NCBI GenBank assembly: GCA_021771035.1
Contig: JAETPU010000008.1
Coordinates: 83,899-147,898 of the forward strand
Direction: 5' to 3'
Length of the DNA stretch: 64,000 bases
Origin: Marvinbryantia formatexigens
GTDB lineage: Bacteria > Bacillota > Clostridia > Oscillospirales > Ruminococcaceae
Of the stretch, positions 26,356 to 34,249 are shown piece by piece; position 1 is the first letter of the stretch, and every line of letters starts with the position of its first letter. The notes beneath the pieces were generated by a model. That model ran no database searches and was not told the DNA's origin. It saw only the letters and a program-made list of their open reading frames with translations. Made by a program: the position numbers and the translations under genes.

Positions 26356-26395
26356 AAAAAGCGGTATGTGGCCCAATGGGCCGCATACCGCTTTT
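26356..26395. terminator. Bidirectional terminator between convergent genes
   Basis: AAAAAGCGGTATG and GGCCC pair with GGGCC and CATACCGCTTTT in one long, nearly perfect stem. It ends the cobalamin operon and the convergent DUF1835 gene. Confidence 0.85.
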
Positions 26396-26471
26396 GTGTG
26401 CTGCGTTTTTCCAATAGATCCTTCGGAAGATGTTCAGACTCCGGCTGCAGCGATGCCCTGAGAGCGCAGAG

Positions 26472-27410
26472 TCATTCCGCACGTTTTACAACTGTCCTGT
26501 AGAAGCCATCCCCAGTTTTGCCCGACACCACAAGCTCCCCATTGGCAATCAGGTGCTGTATCCTCTTGGCAATGAAAACATCTCCCATTAAAACCTTCTG
26601 TTTTCCCAAAGCAGCGCCGATTATCTGGGCGATTATACAGGAATCCCTGGGATATTCTTTTCTGATGAGATCGTCATAGTAGCTGATATCCGCGCTGATG
26701 ACGGAACCGTTTTCCACCACCCGCAGCGGCGCGTTTTCCGCCTTCAAAAGCTGCCACCGGCCGGCCAAATCGAGAACCTCCCGCTTAGTGAGAACCGTTT
26801 CATTCTCCAAAAAAGACCCATACAGCTGCGGCTCCACTTCTCCCCATCCGCGGTACTCCACGACACTGTTGTCCTGCCGTGTCACTCTTTCCGGCAGCGC
26901 AACAACATGGATTTCAGTTTGGCCTGTCTTTAATAAATCCGCCAGGAACAACAATCCGCACTGTGCGTCCGGCGTACTGTCCAGCCAAACCCGGATTTGA
27001 GGCGGATTGGACTTGAGTTTTTCCAAATCGTTTACACAATCCGTCCAAAACTCTTGGATTGAATCTTCCAGTTCCATCTGCTCATGGTACCGGTCAAAGG
27101 AAAACATTTCGCGGATGCAGCCCTTGCGCGGGCAATCCTCTATGCAGATTGGCGCATCGATGTCGCCCTGGGACAGCAAAAGGGAAATCCCCACAATATC
27201 CTCTCTAGTTGAGCCTAAATTAACGGCCTGTTTTTGAAGCTCCGCTTGTTTTCTTCTATACTCTTTGAGAGCCTTCCTCTTCGCAAACAAAGCAGGAAGG
27301 CCCTTTTTATCGGTTATAAAACCAATCGCCCCGCCTATCACACCGCTTTCACAGTGCTGGGCAATCGCCAGCGCGCCTTTTACAGAATCCCCAAAGCAAA
27401 CTTCCAGCAT
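26472..27410 (-). CDS. DUF1835 and DUF3658 domain protein
   Basis: A 312-residue cytoplasmic protein. The N-terminal MLEVCFGDSVKGALAIAQ is the usual opening of DUF1835, and the C-terminal half (about 190-312, with a winged-helix-like end VLMGDVFIAKRIQHLIANGE) fits DUF3658. The pair is widespread in Firmicutes and has no known biochemical role. A CIEDCPRKGCIREMF segment near residue 90 places three cysteines close together, which is unusual. The start at 27410 is preferred because gaggtg lies just upstream of the second ATG. Confidence 0.85.
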   Translation of the reverse strand: MLEVCFGDSVKGALAIAQHCESGVIGGAIGFITDKKGLPALFAKRKALKEYRRKQAELQKQAVNLGSTREDIVGISLLLSQGDIDAPICIEDCPRKGCIREMFSFDRYHEQMELEDSIQEFWTDCVNDLEKLKSNPPQIRVWLDSTPDAQCGLLFLADLLKTGQTEIHVVALPERVTRQDNSVVEYRGWGEVEPQLYGSFLENETVLTKREVLDLAGRWQLLKAENAPLRVVENGSVISADISYYDDLIRKEYPRDSCIIAQIIGAALGKQKVLMGDVFIAKRIQHLIANGELVVSGKTGDGFYRTVVKRAE

Positions 27411-27473
27411 TTCGCACCTCAAACCTTCCGGCCGCCGTCATCCATGTTCCCATTCATTCGAGTTTACACTGTC

Positions 27474-27640
27474 TCAGCCGGCGCTGCATTCAAACAGAAA
27501 CAGTTCACATTCACTATTTACGGCAATCTCCTTTTGGAAAGAGGAATAGGTAATCACGGTTGTAAAATCCAGTTTCCTCAAATACTGCTCCATCTCTCCA
27601 AATTCATATTCCAAAGCCCCGCCGCCGGGATGCGGCCGGT
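27474..27640 (-). pseudogene. Possible C-terminal remnant of a SAM-dependent methyltransferase
   Basis: Minus-strand translation ends GEMEQYLRKLDFTTVITYSS and ELFLFECSAG, resembling the last beta-strands of class I methyltransferases. Upstream in the same direction the frame is broken by stops and no SAM-binding motif is left. The rest of the 27411-27882 gap shows only broken frames. This is weak evidence and could be chance. Confidence 0.3.
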
Positions 27641-27882
27641 TTATTTTGGCCCAGCGATACGGCATCCTACAGTTGGAACAAACAGATGGTATCCAATCGC
27701 TTTGCCAGTGCTTCACCGATCTGCTCCATCAGCGGCAATCCGCACTGACCCGCCTTGCGGCGCCCCCTTCGATACCGCAGCCGTAACCAGGGCCCGGCCA
27801 TGCGAGGCTTCAGATATAATCAACCGCCGGCCGCCCATTTCGGGGGACAGTCGGCGGCTGCCTATAAAAAAACGATAGGGTA

Positions 27883-28926
27883 CTACCCGGAAATCTCAGT
27901 GGAGATGGGCGCAGCGCCCTGCAGCGACTGGCAGATCTGCCGGTCGGCCTCAAGGCACATCTTCATACAGTGCAGCATCTCATCCAGGGACGGCACCGGC
28001 TCACAGCCGGTTTCAATCATACGAATCAAATGCTCCAGCTGCTGAAAGGTGGGACGGCGGTTGCTGCGCAGGTTGATGATCTCATAAGTCTTTTGAGGGT
28101 ACCGGTAATACTCAATCAGATCGCCCTCCTCCTGATGCTGGGTGCGGTCTTTTTGATAGGTCAGGCAAATCCGTCCCGTGGGGCCCACAAACTCCTTGAG
28201 GTTGGAGGCGCTGAAGGTGTTGCCCCAGCCCGCCTCATAGAAGCCCAGCGAGCCATCCGCCAGGTGCACGGACATCAGCCCGTAGTTATAGGTATCCTTG
28301 GGCACATCCGCCTCCGTGCGGGCGCCGATAGCCTGTACATCTACCACCTGGGAGCCGGAGAACCACTGCATGACGTCGATATAGTGGATACCGCAGTTTA
28401 CCAGAGGGGCAGACTGCTTGATATCCGCCAGGTATTTGGGCCAGTTCATGGTGTGGTGATTCTGAACCATGCGAAATACCACCGGCTTGCCGATGGCCCC
28501 TTCGTGAATCATCTCGGCTATCCGCTGATAGGTGGCATTGTGGCGCAGAATATGCCCCACCAGCACTTTGCACTGGGGATTTTCCTTCACCAGGCGTACA
28601 AACTCCTGCGTTTCCTCCCAGGTGCCGGCCACGGGCTTTTCACACAAAACGTGCTTGTGGTTGTCCAGACAGGCCTTCAGGATGGGAAGGTGCGTGGCAG
28701 GCGGCGTGGAAATGATAACAATATCCACCTGGTCGCTGAGGACACAGTCCATATAATTCTGGGTCTGGCGGCGCGCGCCATATTTTTTGCAGAACAGCCG
28801 GGCCTTCTCCTCATCCGTATCGCACACATATTCCATGCGGATGCCGTCTCGGTAATAGATATCCGCGGCGTGGGAATCCCCCATCAGCCCGCATCCAATC
28901 AGTGCGATTCCATAGGTCTTTTGCAT
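27883..28926 (-). CDS. Gfo/Idh/MocA family oxidoreductase
   Basis: A 347-residue NAD(P)-dependent sugar or cyclitol dehydrogenase. The Rossmann loop IALIGCGLMGDSHA lies at the N-terminus, IVIISTPPATHLPI near 75, and the catalytic lysine sits in VLCEKPVAGTWEE near 100. The second half carries the typical substrate-binding sheet, with GIHYIDVMQWFSG near 190. The substrate cannot be read. The start at 28926 follows gagagggga. The small membrane protein gene lies upstream on the same strand, separated by 73 bases. Confidence 0.92.
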   Translation of the reverse strand: MQKTYGIALIGCGLMGDSHAADIYYRDGIRMEYVCDTDEEKARLFCKKYGARRQTQNYMDCVLSDQVDIVIISTPPATHLPILKACLDNHKHVLCEKPVAGTWEETQEFVRLVKENPQCKVLVGHILRHNATYQRIAEMIHEGAIGKPVVFRMVQNHHTMNWPKYLADIKQSAPLVNCGIHYIDVMQWFSGSQVVDVQAIGARTEADVPKDTYNYGLMSVHLADGSLGFYEAGWGNTFSASNLKEFVGPTGRICLTYQKDRTQHQEEGDLIEYYRYPQKTYEIINLRSNRRPTFQQLEHLIRMIETGCEPVPSLDEMLHCMKMCLEADRQICQSLQGAAPISTEISG

Positions 28927-28999
28927 TGATAAATCCCCTCTCCATGAATTATGATACTTCCCGCCAACGCAGCGCACAGGGCAGCCCTTATTCACACAT

Positions 29000-29266
29000 T
29001 CAGCTGGCCGAATCCTGATTCTGACCCCGCTTAGCACGGCGGCGCTCTGCCAAGAGGCACCCAGTACCCCCGGCTCCTAAAATAGCCAGCGGCGGAAGAT
29101 AAAAAATCCCGGTTAAAACAATCGGAGAATACCAGGGAAAGCTGGTTGCGGCTGACTGCCCGGTCACAGCGCATTCCCAGGTAATATGTACAATCCCAAT
29201 GAGCAGGACAATGGCAAAACCCGCCCAGCAAAGCCTGCACACAAGGCTCAGTGATGGCATTTTCAT
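29000..29266 (-). CDS. Small membrane protein of unknown function
   Basis: An 88-residue protein with two hydrophobic helices (about residues 8-28 and 44-70), an intervening loop with CAVTGQSAATSFPWYSP and a basic tail AERRRAKRG, so the C-terminus is probably cytoplasmic. The start at 29266 follows aaaggtgg. It precedes the Gfo/Idh/MocA gene and may share its transcript. A Y-type promoter-like module lies about 170 bases upstream at 29438-29498. No family is recognised. Confidence 0.6.
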   Translation of the reverse strand: MKMPSLSLVCRLCWAGFAIVLLIGIVHITWECAVTGQSAATSFPWYSPIVLTGIFYLPPLAILGAGGTGCLLAERRRAKRGQNQDSAS

Positions 29267-29437
29267 CTCGACGGCCACCTTTCTAAAATCGTGCCCGGTT
29301 CTCTCAAGGGAAGCTCCAGGAATCAAACAGTGCGCCACTCAAGCCGCGGGACAGGGATTCCAACGGTTCCGCTCCCACCCCGGCATCAGCGAAAATGGAG
29401 TTTTCCTTCCAAACTTCTTCCAGGTTATGATAACATA

Positions 29438-29498
29438 AAACGCATCTGCAAAAACGGCCAATTCCGTTTTTTCCTTGGTTGCGTTTATTATAGCATAC
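29438..29498 (-). promoter_or_regulatory. Y module 2: TATAAT and nested hairpin
   Basis: The minus strand reads TGCTATAAT (-10 at 29487-29492), then AAACGCA, the inner stem AAAAACGG/CCGTTTTT and the closing TGCGTTT. It faces the small membrane protein and Gfo/Idh/MocA genes and is the only Y copy not beside an A repeat. The rest of the 29267-29721 gap holds nothing assignable. Confidence 0.52.
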
Positions 29499-29721
29499 TT
29501 ACGGGAAAAAGCTATCACTGTACCCGGGAATTTAAGAGAAAAAGAGGTTTTATTCCCTGAATCATGGGAGCATCGTGATTTTTCTTCTCTCGGATCCCGC
29601 ATTTGCCGGGGATTCTACCGGGACGCAGTTGGACGGCAGGCGTACTCCGTGCGGCATTTCATGAACCCGCGGTGCCGCGGCCGGGCCTCAAAAGGCCGTC
29701 CGGCCGGGGAGAGTAGCTAAA

Positions 29722-30384
29722 ATGAGTAAGAACGTTGTAATAGAAACTAAAATTAAAGATATCCCATTATGCTTCGAAACCGATCCTAAGATATTCTCGC
29801 CCACCGCTGTGGACATCGGGACGCTGTCCATGCTTTCGGTGATTGATTTTTCGCAGGGTGATAAAGTGCTGGACTTGGGATGCGGATATGGCGTTGTGGG
29901 AATTTTAGCCGGTAAACTGATAGGAGAACAGAATGTCATCCTGTGCGACATCTCTGAAAAAGCCGTGGAATGCGCCAGACGAAACGCCCAATTGAACGGC
30001 GTCCCCGGTGTTGATATCAGAATCAGCAACGGCTTTGAGAACATTACAGAAGACGATTTTACCCTGATTTTATCCAATCCGCCATACCATACGGATTTTT
30101 CCGTAGCCAAACACTTTATTGAAGCCGGGTTTAAAAAACTGTGCGTCAATGGGCGGATGGTGATGGTTACAAAGCGCCTCGATTGGTATAAAAACAAATT
30201 GTCTGCCGTCTTCGGCGGTGTTAAAGTGCGTCAAATAAACGGATACTGGGTATTTATCGCGGAAAAAAGAGAACATTTTAGGCCAAAGAAGGTAAAGAAT
30301 CATAAGCTTTCTAAAAAATTGCAGCGTAAACAAAAAAGGTCTTGCCCAAATGTACCGCCGCACGGGGAACCCTCTTTGAAATAA
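29722..30384 (+). CDS. Class I SAM-dependent methyltransferase, RsmC/MTS-type
   Basis: A 220-residue protein. SAM-binding motif KVLDLGCGYGVVGILAG lies near residue 50 and the catalytic-site motif LILSNPPYHTDF near 115; NPPY is characteristic of enzymes methylating amino groups of nucleic acid bases or glutamine. The closest group is the MTS/RsmC family that modifies 16S rRNA guanine. The C-terminal 45 residues are strongly basic (HFRPKKVKNHKLSKKLQRKQ), consistent with RNA binding. Base composition is more AT-rich than most neighbours. It stands alone on the plus strand. Confidence 0.85.
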   Translation: MSKNVVIETKIKDIPLCFETDPKIFSPTAVDIGTLSMLSVIDFSQGDKVLDLGCGYGVVGILAGKLIGEQNVILCDISEKAVECARRNAQLNGVPGVDIRISNGFENITEDDFTLILSNPPYHTDFSVAKHFIEAGFKKLCVNGRMVMVTKRLDWYKNKLSAVFGGVKVRQINGYWVFIAEKREHFRPKKVKNHKLSKKLQRKQKRSCPNVPPHGEPSLK

Positions 30385-30765
30385 CGCCTCGCTGGAACAG
30401 CCGCGTACCGTAATCTCATATGGCGACCACCCGCCTCATGGGTTTTATTTTCCCCCTTGCCGGTTTCCCCCAAGGGAATCCAAAATTCAGAGGTTTCCAT
30501 ACTCGTTTCCCCCTCAAGCAAAGTTTGTATTACCGGTGAGACAGATTACTGTATTTCCAAATTATAAGCTGGTAGGAGCTCTTACCGATACGCGGTCAAC
30601 GCCGAACCGGCTGAATTGGATTCTTTTCTCAGCAGAACCGTGAAATGTTCATGTGAAATATAAAAAAGGAGCGCTCCACTTGAGAAAGAAGGTTCCGCCC
30701 ACTATTTTTGTTTCACGGATGGGAACGCTTTCGGTTTCCTTCTGAATGAAATAAAGGCAACGTAC
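30385..30765. other. Gap between convergent genes
   Basis: No supported frame; the only structure is the terminator that follows. Confidence 0.4.
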
Positions 30766-30804
30766 AAAAAGTCCCGGTGTTTCATCAGCACCGGGACTTT
30801 TTTT
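30766..30804 (-). terminator. Terminator of the corrinoid protein gene
   Basis: AAAAAGTCCCGGTG pairs with CACCGGGACTTTTT across a 9-base loop. It works in both directions and lies just past the minus-strand stop. Confidence 0.85.
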
Positions 30805-30816
30805 ATAAAATTCAAC

Positions 30817-31455
30817 TTATTTCGCGGTGCAGAACTGCACGGCGGCATCCGCGGCAGAGGCGGCATCCGGCGTATAACAGTCGGCGCCAATCTGCTGGCA
30901 GAAGGTATCGGTTACCGGCGCGCCGCCGATCATGATCTTCACCTTGTCGCGGATTCCGGCGGCCTTGGCTGCCTCCACAACGTCCTTCATCACGCCCATG
31001 GTGGTGGTCAGAAGAGCGGAACAAGCGATGATATCACAATTCTCGTCGATGGCGGTCTGTACATATTGCTCCGGGGTGACGTCGGTACCCAGATCGATAA
31101 CCTCCAGGCCCTTGCCCTCCATCATCATCTTCACCAGGTTTTTGCCGATGTCGTGCAAATCTCCGCGGACGGTTCCGATACAAACCTTTCCGCAGGCCTC
31201 CACTCCAGCCTCTGACAGCAGCGGCTTGAGCAGGGCGGTTCCTGCGTTCATGGCGCGGGCGGCAATCAGAACCTCGGGGACATAGACCTCGTTGTTCTTA
31301 AATTTTTCGCCCACAATGTTCATGCCGGACAGAAGGCCTTCCTCCAGAATCTCCTTAGCGGAAACCCCTTCGTCAATTGCCTGCTGCACCAGCGTCTTGA
31401 CGATTTTTGCTTTGCCTTTCTGCAGTGCCTCGGAAATATCGGTCAGAATACTCAT
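30817..31455 (-). CDS. Corrinoid-binding methyltransferase protein (MtaC/MtbC/MttC-like)
   Basis: A 212-residue protein of the corrinoid methyl-carrier family. An N-terminal four-helix cap domain (about 1-85) is followed by a B12-binding Rossmann domain with the histidine ligand motif GDLHDIGKNL near residue 100, ACSALLTTTM near 147 and IGGAPV near 179. It carries a methyl group on cobalt from a substrate-specific methyltransferase to an acceptor. No partner methyltransferase (MtaB/MttB/MtgB type) or reactivase is visible, so the substrate is unknown. It lies 56 bases downstream of the PocR-AraC regulator on the same strand. Confidence 0.92.
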   Translation of the reverse strand: MSILTDISEALQKGKAKIVKTLVQQAIDEGVSAKEILEEGLLSGMNIVGEKFKNNEVYVPEVLIAARAMNAGTALLKPLLSEAGVEACGKVCIGTVRGDLHDIGKNLVKMMMEGKGLEVIDLGTDVTPEQYVQTAIDENCDIIACSALLTTTMGVMKDVVEAAKAAGIRDKVKIMIGGAPVTDTFCQQIGADCYTPDAASAADAAVQFCTAK

Positions 31456-31511
31456 GGCTAAAACTCCTTTTCCCTTTATGATACTTCTCCCCTCGGAGAA
31501 TAAGACTTCGG

Positions 31512-32825
31512 TTACTGTTTGGGCTCCTGGCTGCGCGGCAGAATGCCGTGGCTCTCCCGGAACCGTCCGGGCGTGACCCCGGTAATCCGTTTAAACACCT
31601 TGCTGAAATAGCTCTGATCCTCAAAGCCAACCAGCCCTGCCACGTCCACCAGCCGCACCTTTTCAGAGAGCAGCAGGGTTTTGCTCTTTTCAATACGCAC
31701 CCGGTTCAGATATGTATTGAAACTGCAGTTCATTTCCTCTTTAAAAATTTTGCTGAAGTAGGACGGCGAGAGATAGACATGGGCCGAAACCTCTTCCAGA
31801 GTAATTTTTTTGGAGAAATTCTGCCGGATGTAATCCACCGCGCGGCGGATGACATCAATATGCTTGACATCGTTAAAGCGGAAAACATAATCCATAAACT
31901 TGTTCATAACGCCCGTAAGCCAGACGCACAGATCGTCGATGGAGGTAATTGTGCTGATCTGCCGCAGATAACGGTGATTGAGCCGAAAAATCACATTGGG
32001 ATCCGCGCCCCCATCCACTGCCGCGCGGGACAGCAGAACTATGAGTTCATAGACACGGGACTGGATCATGGAAAACTCCCCGCCGGAGGAAAAAAAGATA
32101 TACCCTAAAATCTCATTGAGCAGCCGCTGGGACGCCGTTTGATCAGAATTTGTGATGGCATCCATCAGTTCATGCTCTTTTTCAAACGGATAGCTGGGCA
32201 CCACATCGCTACCGCTGGACTTGAGCTGGTGCAGAAATTCCCCAATCTGGCCCTGGATCAACGAACTGTCCTGGTCATTGAGCTGTTTTTCCGCCACGGA
32301 GACATTATTGACAAAGCCTACGGAGAAAAACAGGAGATTGGACAGATGGGTCACGCGCTCGGGCGGGCAATCCGGAATCTCCCGCAGGAACGGGAGCACC
32401 TTGCGGATTTGGGAACGGGTTAAATGGAGCACCTCCTGCAAATCATAGCGGATAAAGTCGTCCCGGTCCACCATCAACAGTGGCCCGGCAGTCACCATCG
32501 CCAAGCTGGATCCGGAGGCGTCCAGAATCGGCGAGACGAAGCAGGTCAGCCCCATGGGACAGAAATAGATATACTTTCCCCCCAGCCATTGGGCCTGCAT
32601 GGTCCCGTGCAGATGCACCTCATTGCACCGGAATTTCCAACGGGTGTGCTGCATGAGGGTTTCACAGATTTTGCAGGAGGCGCAGCTGAGCCCGACCGAA
32701 TACAAAACTGTGCCCGATAAATCGGATATGGAACAACCCAGCCCTGTGGCGCCATGGAAAGAATCCACACACTGTCGAGCCAAATCAATCGAAAAAAGCT
32801 GGGAATCTCCCTCGGCAACGGACAT
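31512..32825 (-). CDS. PocR-domain AraC-family transcriptional regulator
   Basis: A 437-residue regulator. The N-terminal PocR sensory domain (about 10-180) shows the typical cysteine clusters SCASCKICETLM and IYFCPMGLTCFVSPI. The C-terminal AraC domain (about 335-430) has both helix-turn-helix units, ITLEEVSAHVYLSPSYFSKI and VRLVDVAGLVGFEDQSYFSK. PocR domains are known from propanediol/cobalamin control and recur beside corrinoid methyltransferase genes, where they probably sense the methyl donor or a related ligand. The start at 32825 is set by gggagg. It probably controls the adjoining corrinoid protein gene. Repeat cluster V lies upstream. Confidence 0.92.
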   Translation of the reverse strand: MSVAEGDSQLFSIDLARQCVDSFHGATGLGCSISDLSGTVLYSVGLSCASCKICETLMQHTRWKFRCNEVHLHGTMQAQWLGGKYIYFCPMGLTCFVSPILDASGSSLAMVTAGPLLMVDRDDFIRYDLQEVLHLTRSQIRKVLPFLREIPDCPPERVTHLSNLLFFSVGFVNNVSVAEKQLNDQDSSLIQGQIGEFLHQLKSSGSDVVPSYPFEKEHELMDAITNSDQTASQRLLNEILGYIFFSSGGEFSMIQSRVYELIVLLSRAAVDGGADPNVIFRLNHRYLRQISTITSIDDLCVWLTGVMNKFMDYVFRFNDVKHIDVIRRAVDYIRQNFSKKITLEEVSAHVYLSPSYFSKIFKEEMNCSFNTYLNRVRIEKSKTLLLSEKVRLVDVAGLVGFEDQSYFSKVFKRITGVTPGRFRESHGILPRSQEPKQ

Positions 32826-33204
32826 AGCTACCTCCCTCATTGCGAACTCCAACCGGCTTACAGCCCGTTGGACATCCTCATTTTAGCAAATCATTCTGCG
32901 TTTTTATAATACAATTTTATTTTTTTTTGTAATTTTTTGCTGGCTATCCCGGCTAAGCCTGAATTTTTCAGGATTACACCGCCGTACGGCGGCTTTTGCC
33001 AGCAGGTAAAATACATGGCTTCCGCATTCCCGGGAAATACTAGGAAAGGGTCTTAGCGTTCTCCTATGGCACACCCGGATCACACCTTTTCCCAATGGCA
33101 CGGCACAATCTTTACAAAAAGGGACAAAACTGCTTTAAGGCCAATTCTTTCCCAGCAGATGCCCCAGCGTTACAGCAATCCCAGCCCAGCCTCTACGGTA
33201 TTAG
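32826..33204. other. Gap upstream of the PocR-AraC gene
   Basis: The first 100 bases are AT-rich and probably include the promoter, but no clear hexamer pair was placed. No gene is supported. Confidence 0.4.
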
Positions 33205-33264
33205 AGACACATTCGCAAAAACGGCCAAATCCGTTTTTATCATTCGTGCGTTTATTATACCTCA
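33205..33264 (-). promoter_or_regulatory. Y module 3: TATAAT and nested hairpin
   Basis: The minus strand has TATAAT at 33254-33259 preceded by AGG, then the inner stem AAAAACGG/CCGTTTTT. It faces the PocR-AraC gene and directly adjoins repeat cluster V, as Y module 1 adjoins cluster 1. Confidence 0.5.
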
Positions 33265-33273
33265 AAGTCTAAG

Positions 33274-33580
33274 AGAACCGGGAGTTTTGCGGTTCAGCGG
33301 CATCTGAATGCCGGTGGTTATTTGCCCGGCAGGCGAACCCGCCGAATTCTCAATGAGAATTGTAAGTGCGCAGCCTTGTGAACAGTATACCATAAAGCCC
33401 GAACCAGCCGGGATGTTTACGCTTTGGCGTTACCAAACACCGGCAATGCCTTCAGGCCGGTGAGCAAAACTCCCCCAATCATCGAAGATGATTGCATTAT
33501 CGATGATGATTGCAGTATCGAACATGATTGCAGTATCGAACATGATTGCATATTCACGCCCTTCGTGAACATTATACCCG
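33274..33580 (-). repeat. Cluster V of the dispersed structured repeat (two divergent copies)
   Basis: The copy at 33274-33397 has P1 GTTTTGC against GCGAAC, P2 TTCAGC, P3 CCGG/CCGG and a P4 with wholly new arms ATTCTC/GAGAAT. The copy at 33398-33580 has P2 TTTGGC/CCAAA, P3 CCGGC/GGCCGG, an extra hairpin AATCATC/GATGATT, then an 18-base tandem repeat and P4 TTCACG/CGTGAA. On the minus strand both units begin with TATAAT- or TATACT-like sequence. The cluster overlaps the 3' end of the SLOG gene and lies upstream of the PocR-AraC gene. Confidence 0.6.
33478..33551. repeat. 18-base tandem repeat, about four units
   Basis: Successive units read atcgaagatgattgcatt, atcgatgatgattgcagt, atcgaacatgattgcagt and atcgaacatgattgcata. 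Single-unit versions of the same segment occur in other A copies at about 11438 and 44135, so this one has expanded. Copy-number change could alter the spacing between promoter-like P4 and the rest of the element. Confidence 0.8.
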
Positions 33581-33982
33581 CTGAGCGCCCGCCAGTGTAT
33601 CCGGCTGTTCCATGGGGTGGGAACGGCATATAATCCCGGACTGCCCCACCTCCACGATCCGGCATGGAATATGGCGGCGGATACATTCCGTAATGGTGTA
33701 GCAGGTGCCGCGGGAGCAGTAATCCCAAAATGCCAGAACATAGTCGCAGTGGCTGAGAATTTCATCGTTGCGCCGCAGCGGCGCCTGGCGCCCATACCGG
33801 CTGTAATCCGGCCTCAGGCACAAAAGCGGAATTCCAAGCTGCTGGGCCGCCTGCCCTGCCAGAGTGTCAATTCCCCGGGCGCCGCCGCTGACAATCTGCG
33901 TACAGTTGGCGGGAATCCATGGGATGAGCTGCCGGGCAGTGACGCCGCCGATATTTCTGGAGCCTACAATTCCCACACGCAT
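33572..33982 (-). CDS. SLOG-family (DprA/YpsA-like) nucleotide-binding protein
   Basis: A 136-residue protein. The N-terminal MRVGIVGSRNIGG and the central IVSGGARGIDTLAGQAAQQL match the SLOG fold seen in DprA/Smf and YpsA families, followed by LSHCDYVLAFWDYCSRGTC. It is shorter than true DprA and lacks the DprA C-terminal winged helix, so it is more likely a nucleotide-sensing or hydrolysing SLOG protein than a recombination mediator. The start at 33982 follows aggagg. The last codons overlap repeat cluster V, which may have altered the C-terminus. Confidence 0.8.
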   Translation of the reverse strand: MRVGIVGSRNIGGVTARQLIPWIPANCTQIVSGGARGIDTLAGQAAQQLGIPLLCLRPDYSRYGRQAPLRRNDEILSHCDYVLAFWDYCSRGTCYTITECIRRHIPCRIVEVGQSGIICRSHPMEQPDTLAGAQRV

Positions 33983-34249
33983 AGCGGACCTCCTGAATTG
34001 CTCGATCGTAAATTTAAACTCTTTACTTATCATACCCGGGAATGTGTCAAAAATCAAGAAAAAGGCGAACACCTGTTTTGAATGCGCTGGCAAAAAATCT
34101 GGGGGTTTGGTGGAAGATCCACGGGCCCAAGCGCCACGGCGGCAGCTGTGAAAACATTGCCGGTAGTATTGAGCCGCGCCGGTGAAACAGTAATAGAAGC
34201 GGGAGGATTTCCTCCTTCCGCTGAAAAAATTTAGCAGAGAAAGGGTGTA

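Noticed and set aside
33478..33551. Possible CRISPR array
   Set aside because: The units are 18 bases, directly adjoining and without unique spacers. No cas gene is in the window.
33572..33982. DprA competence protein
   Set aside because: The SLOG core is present, but the protein is only 136 residues and lacks the C-terminal winged helix of DprA.
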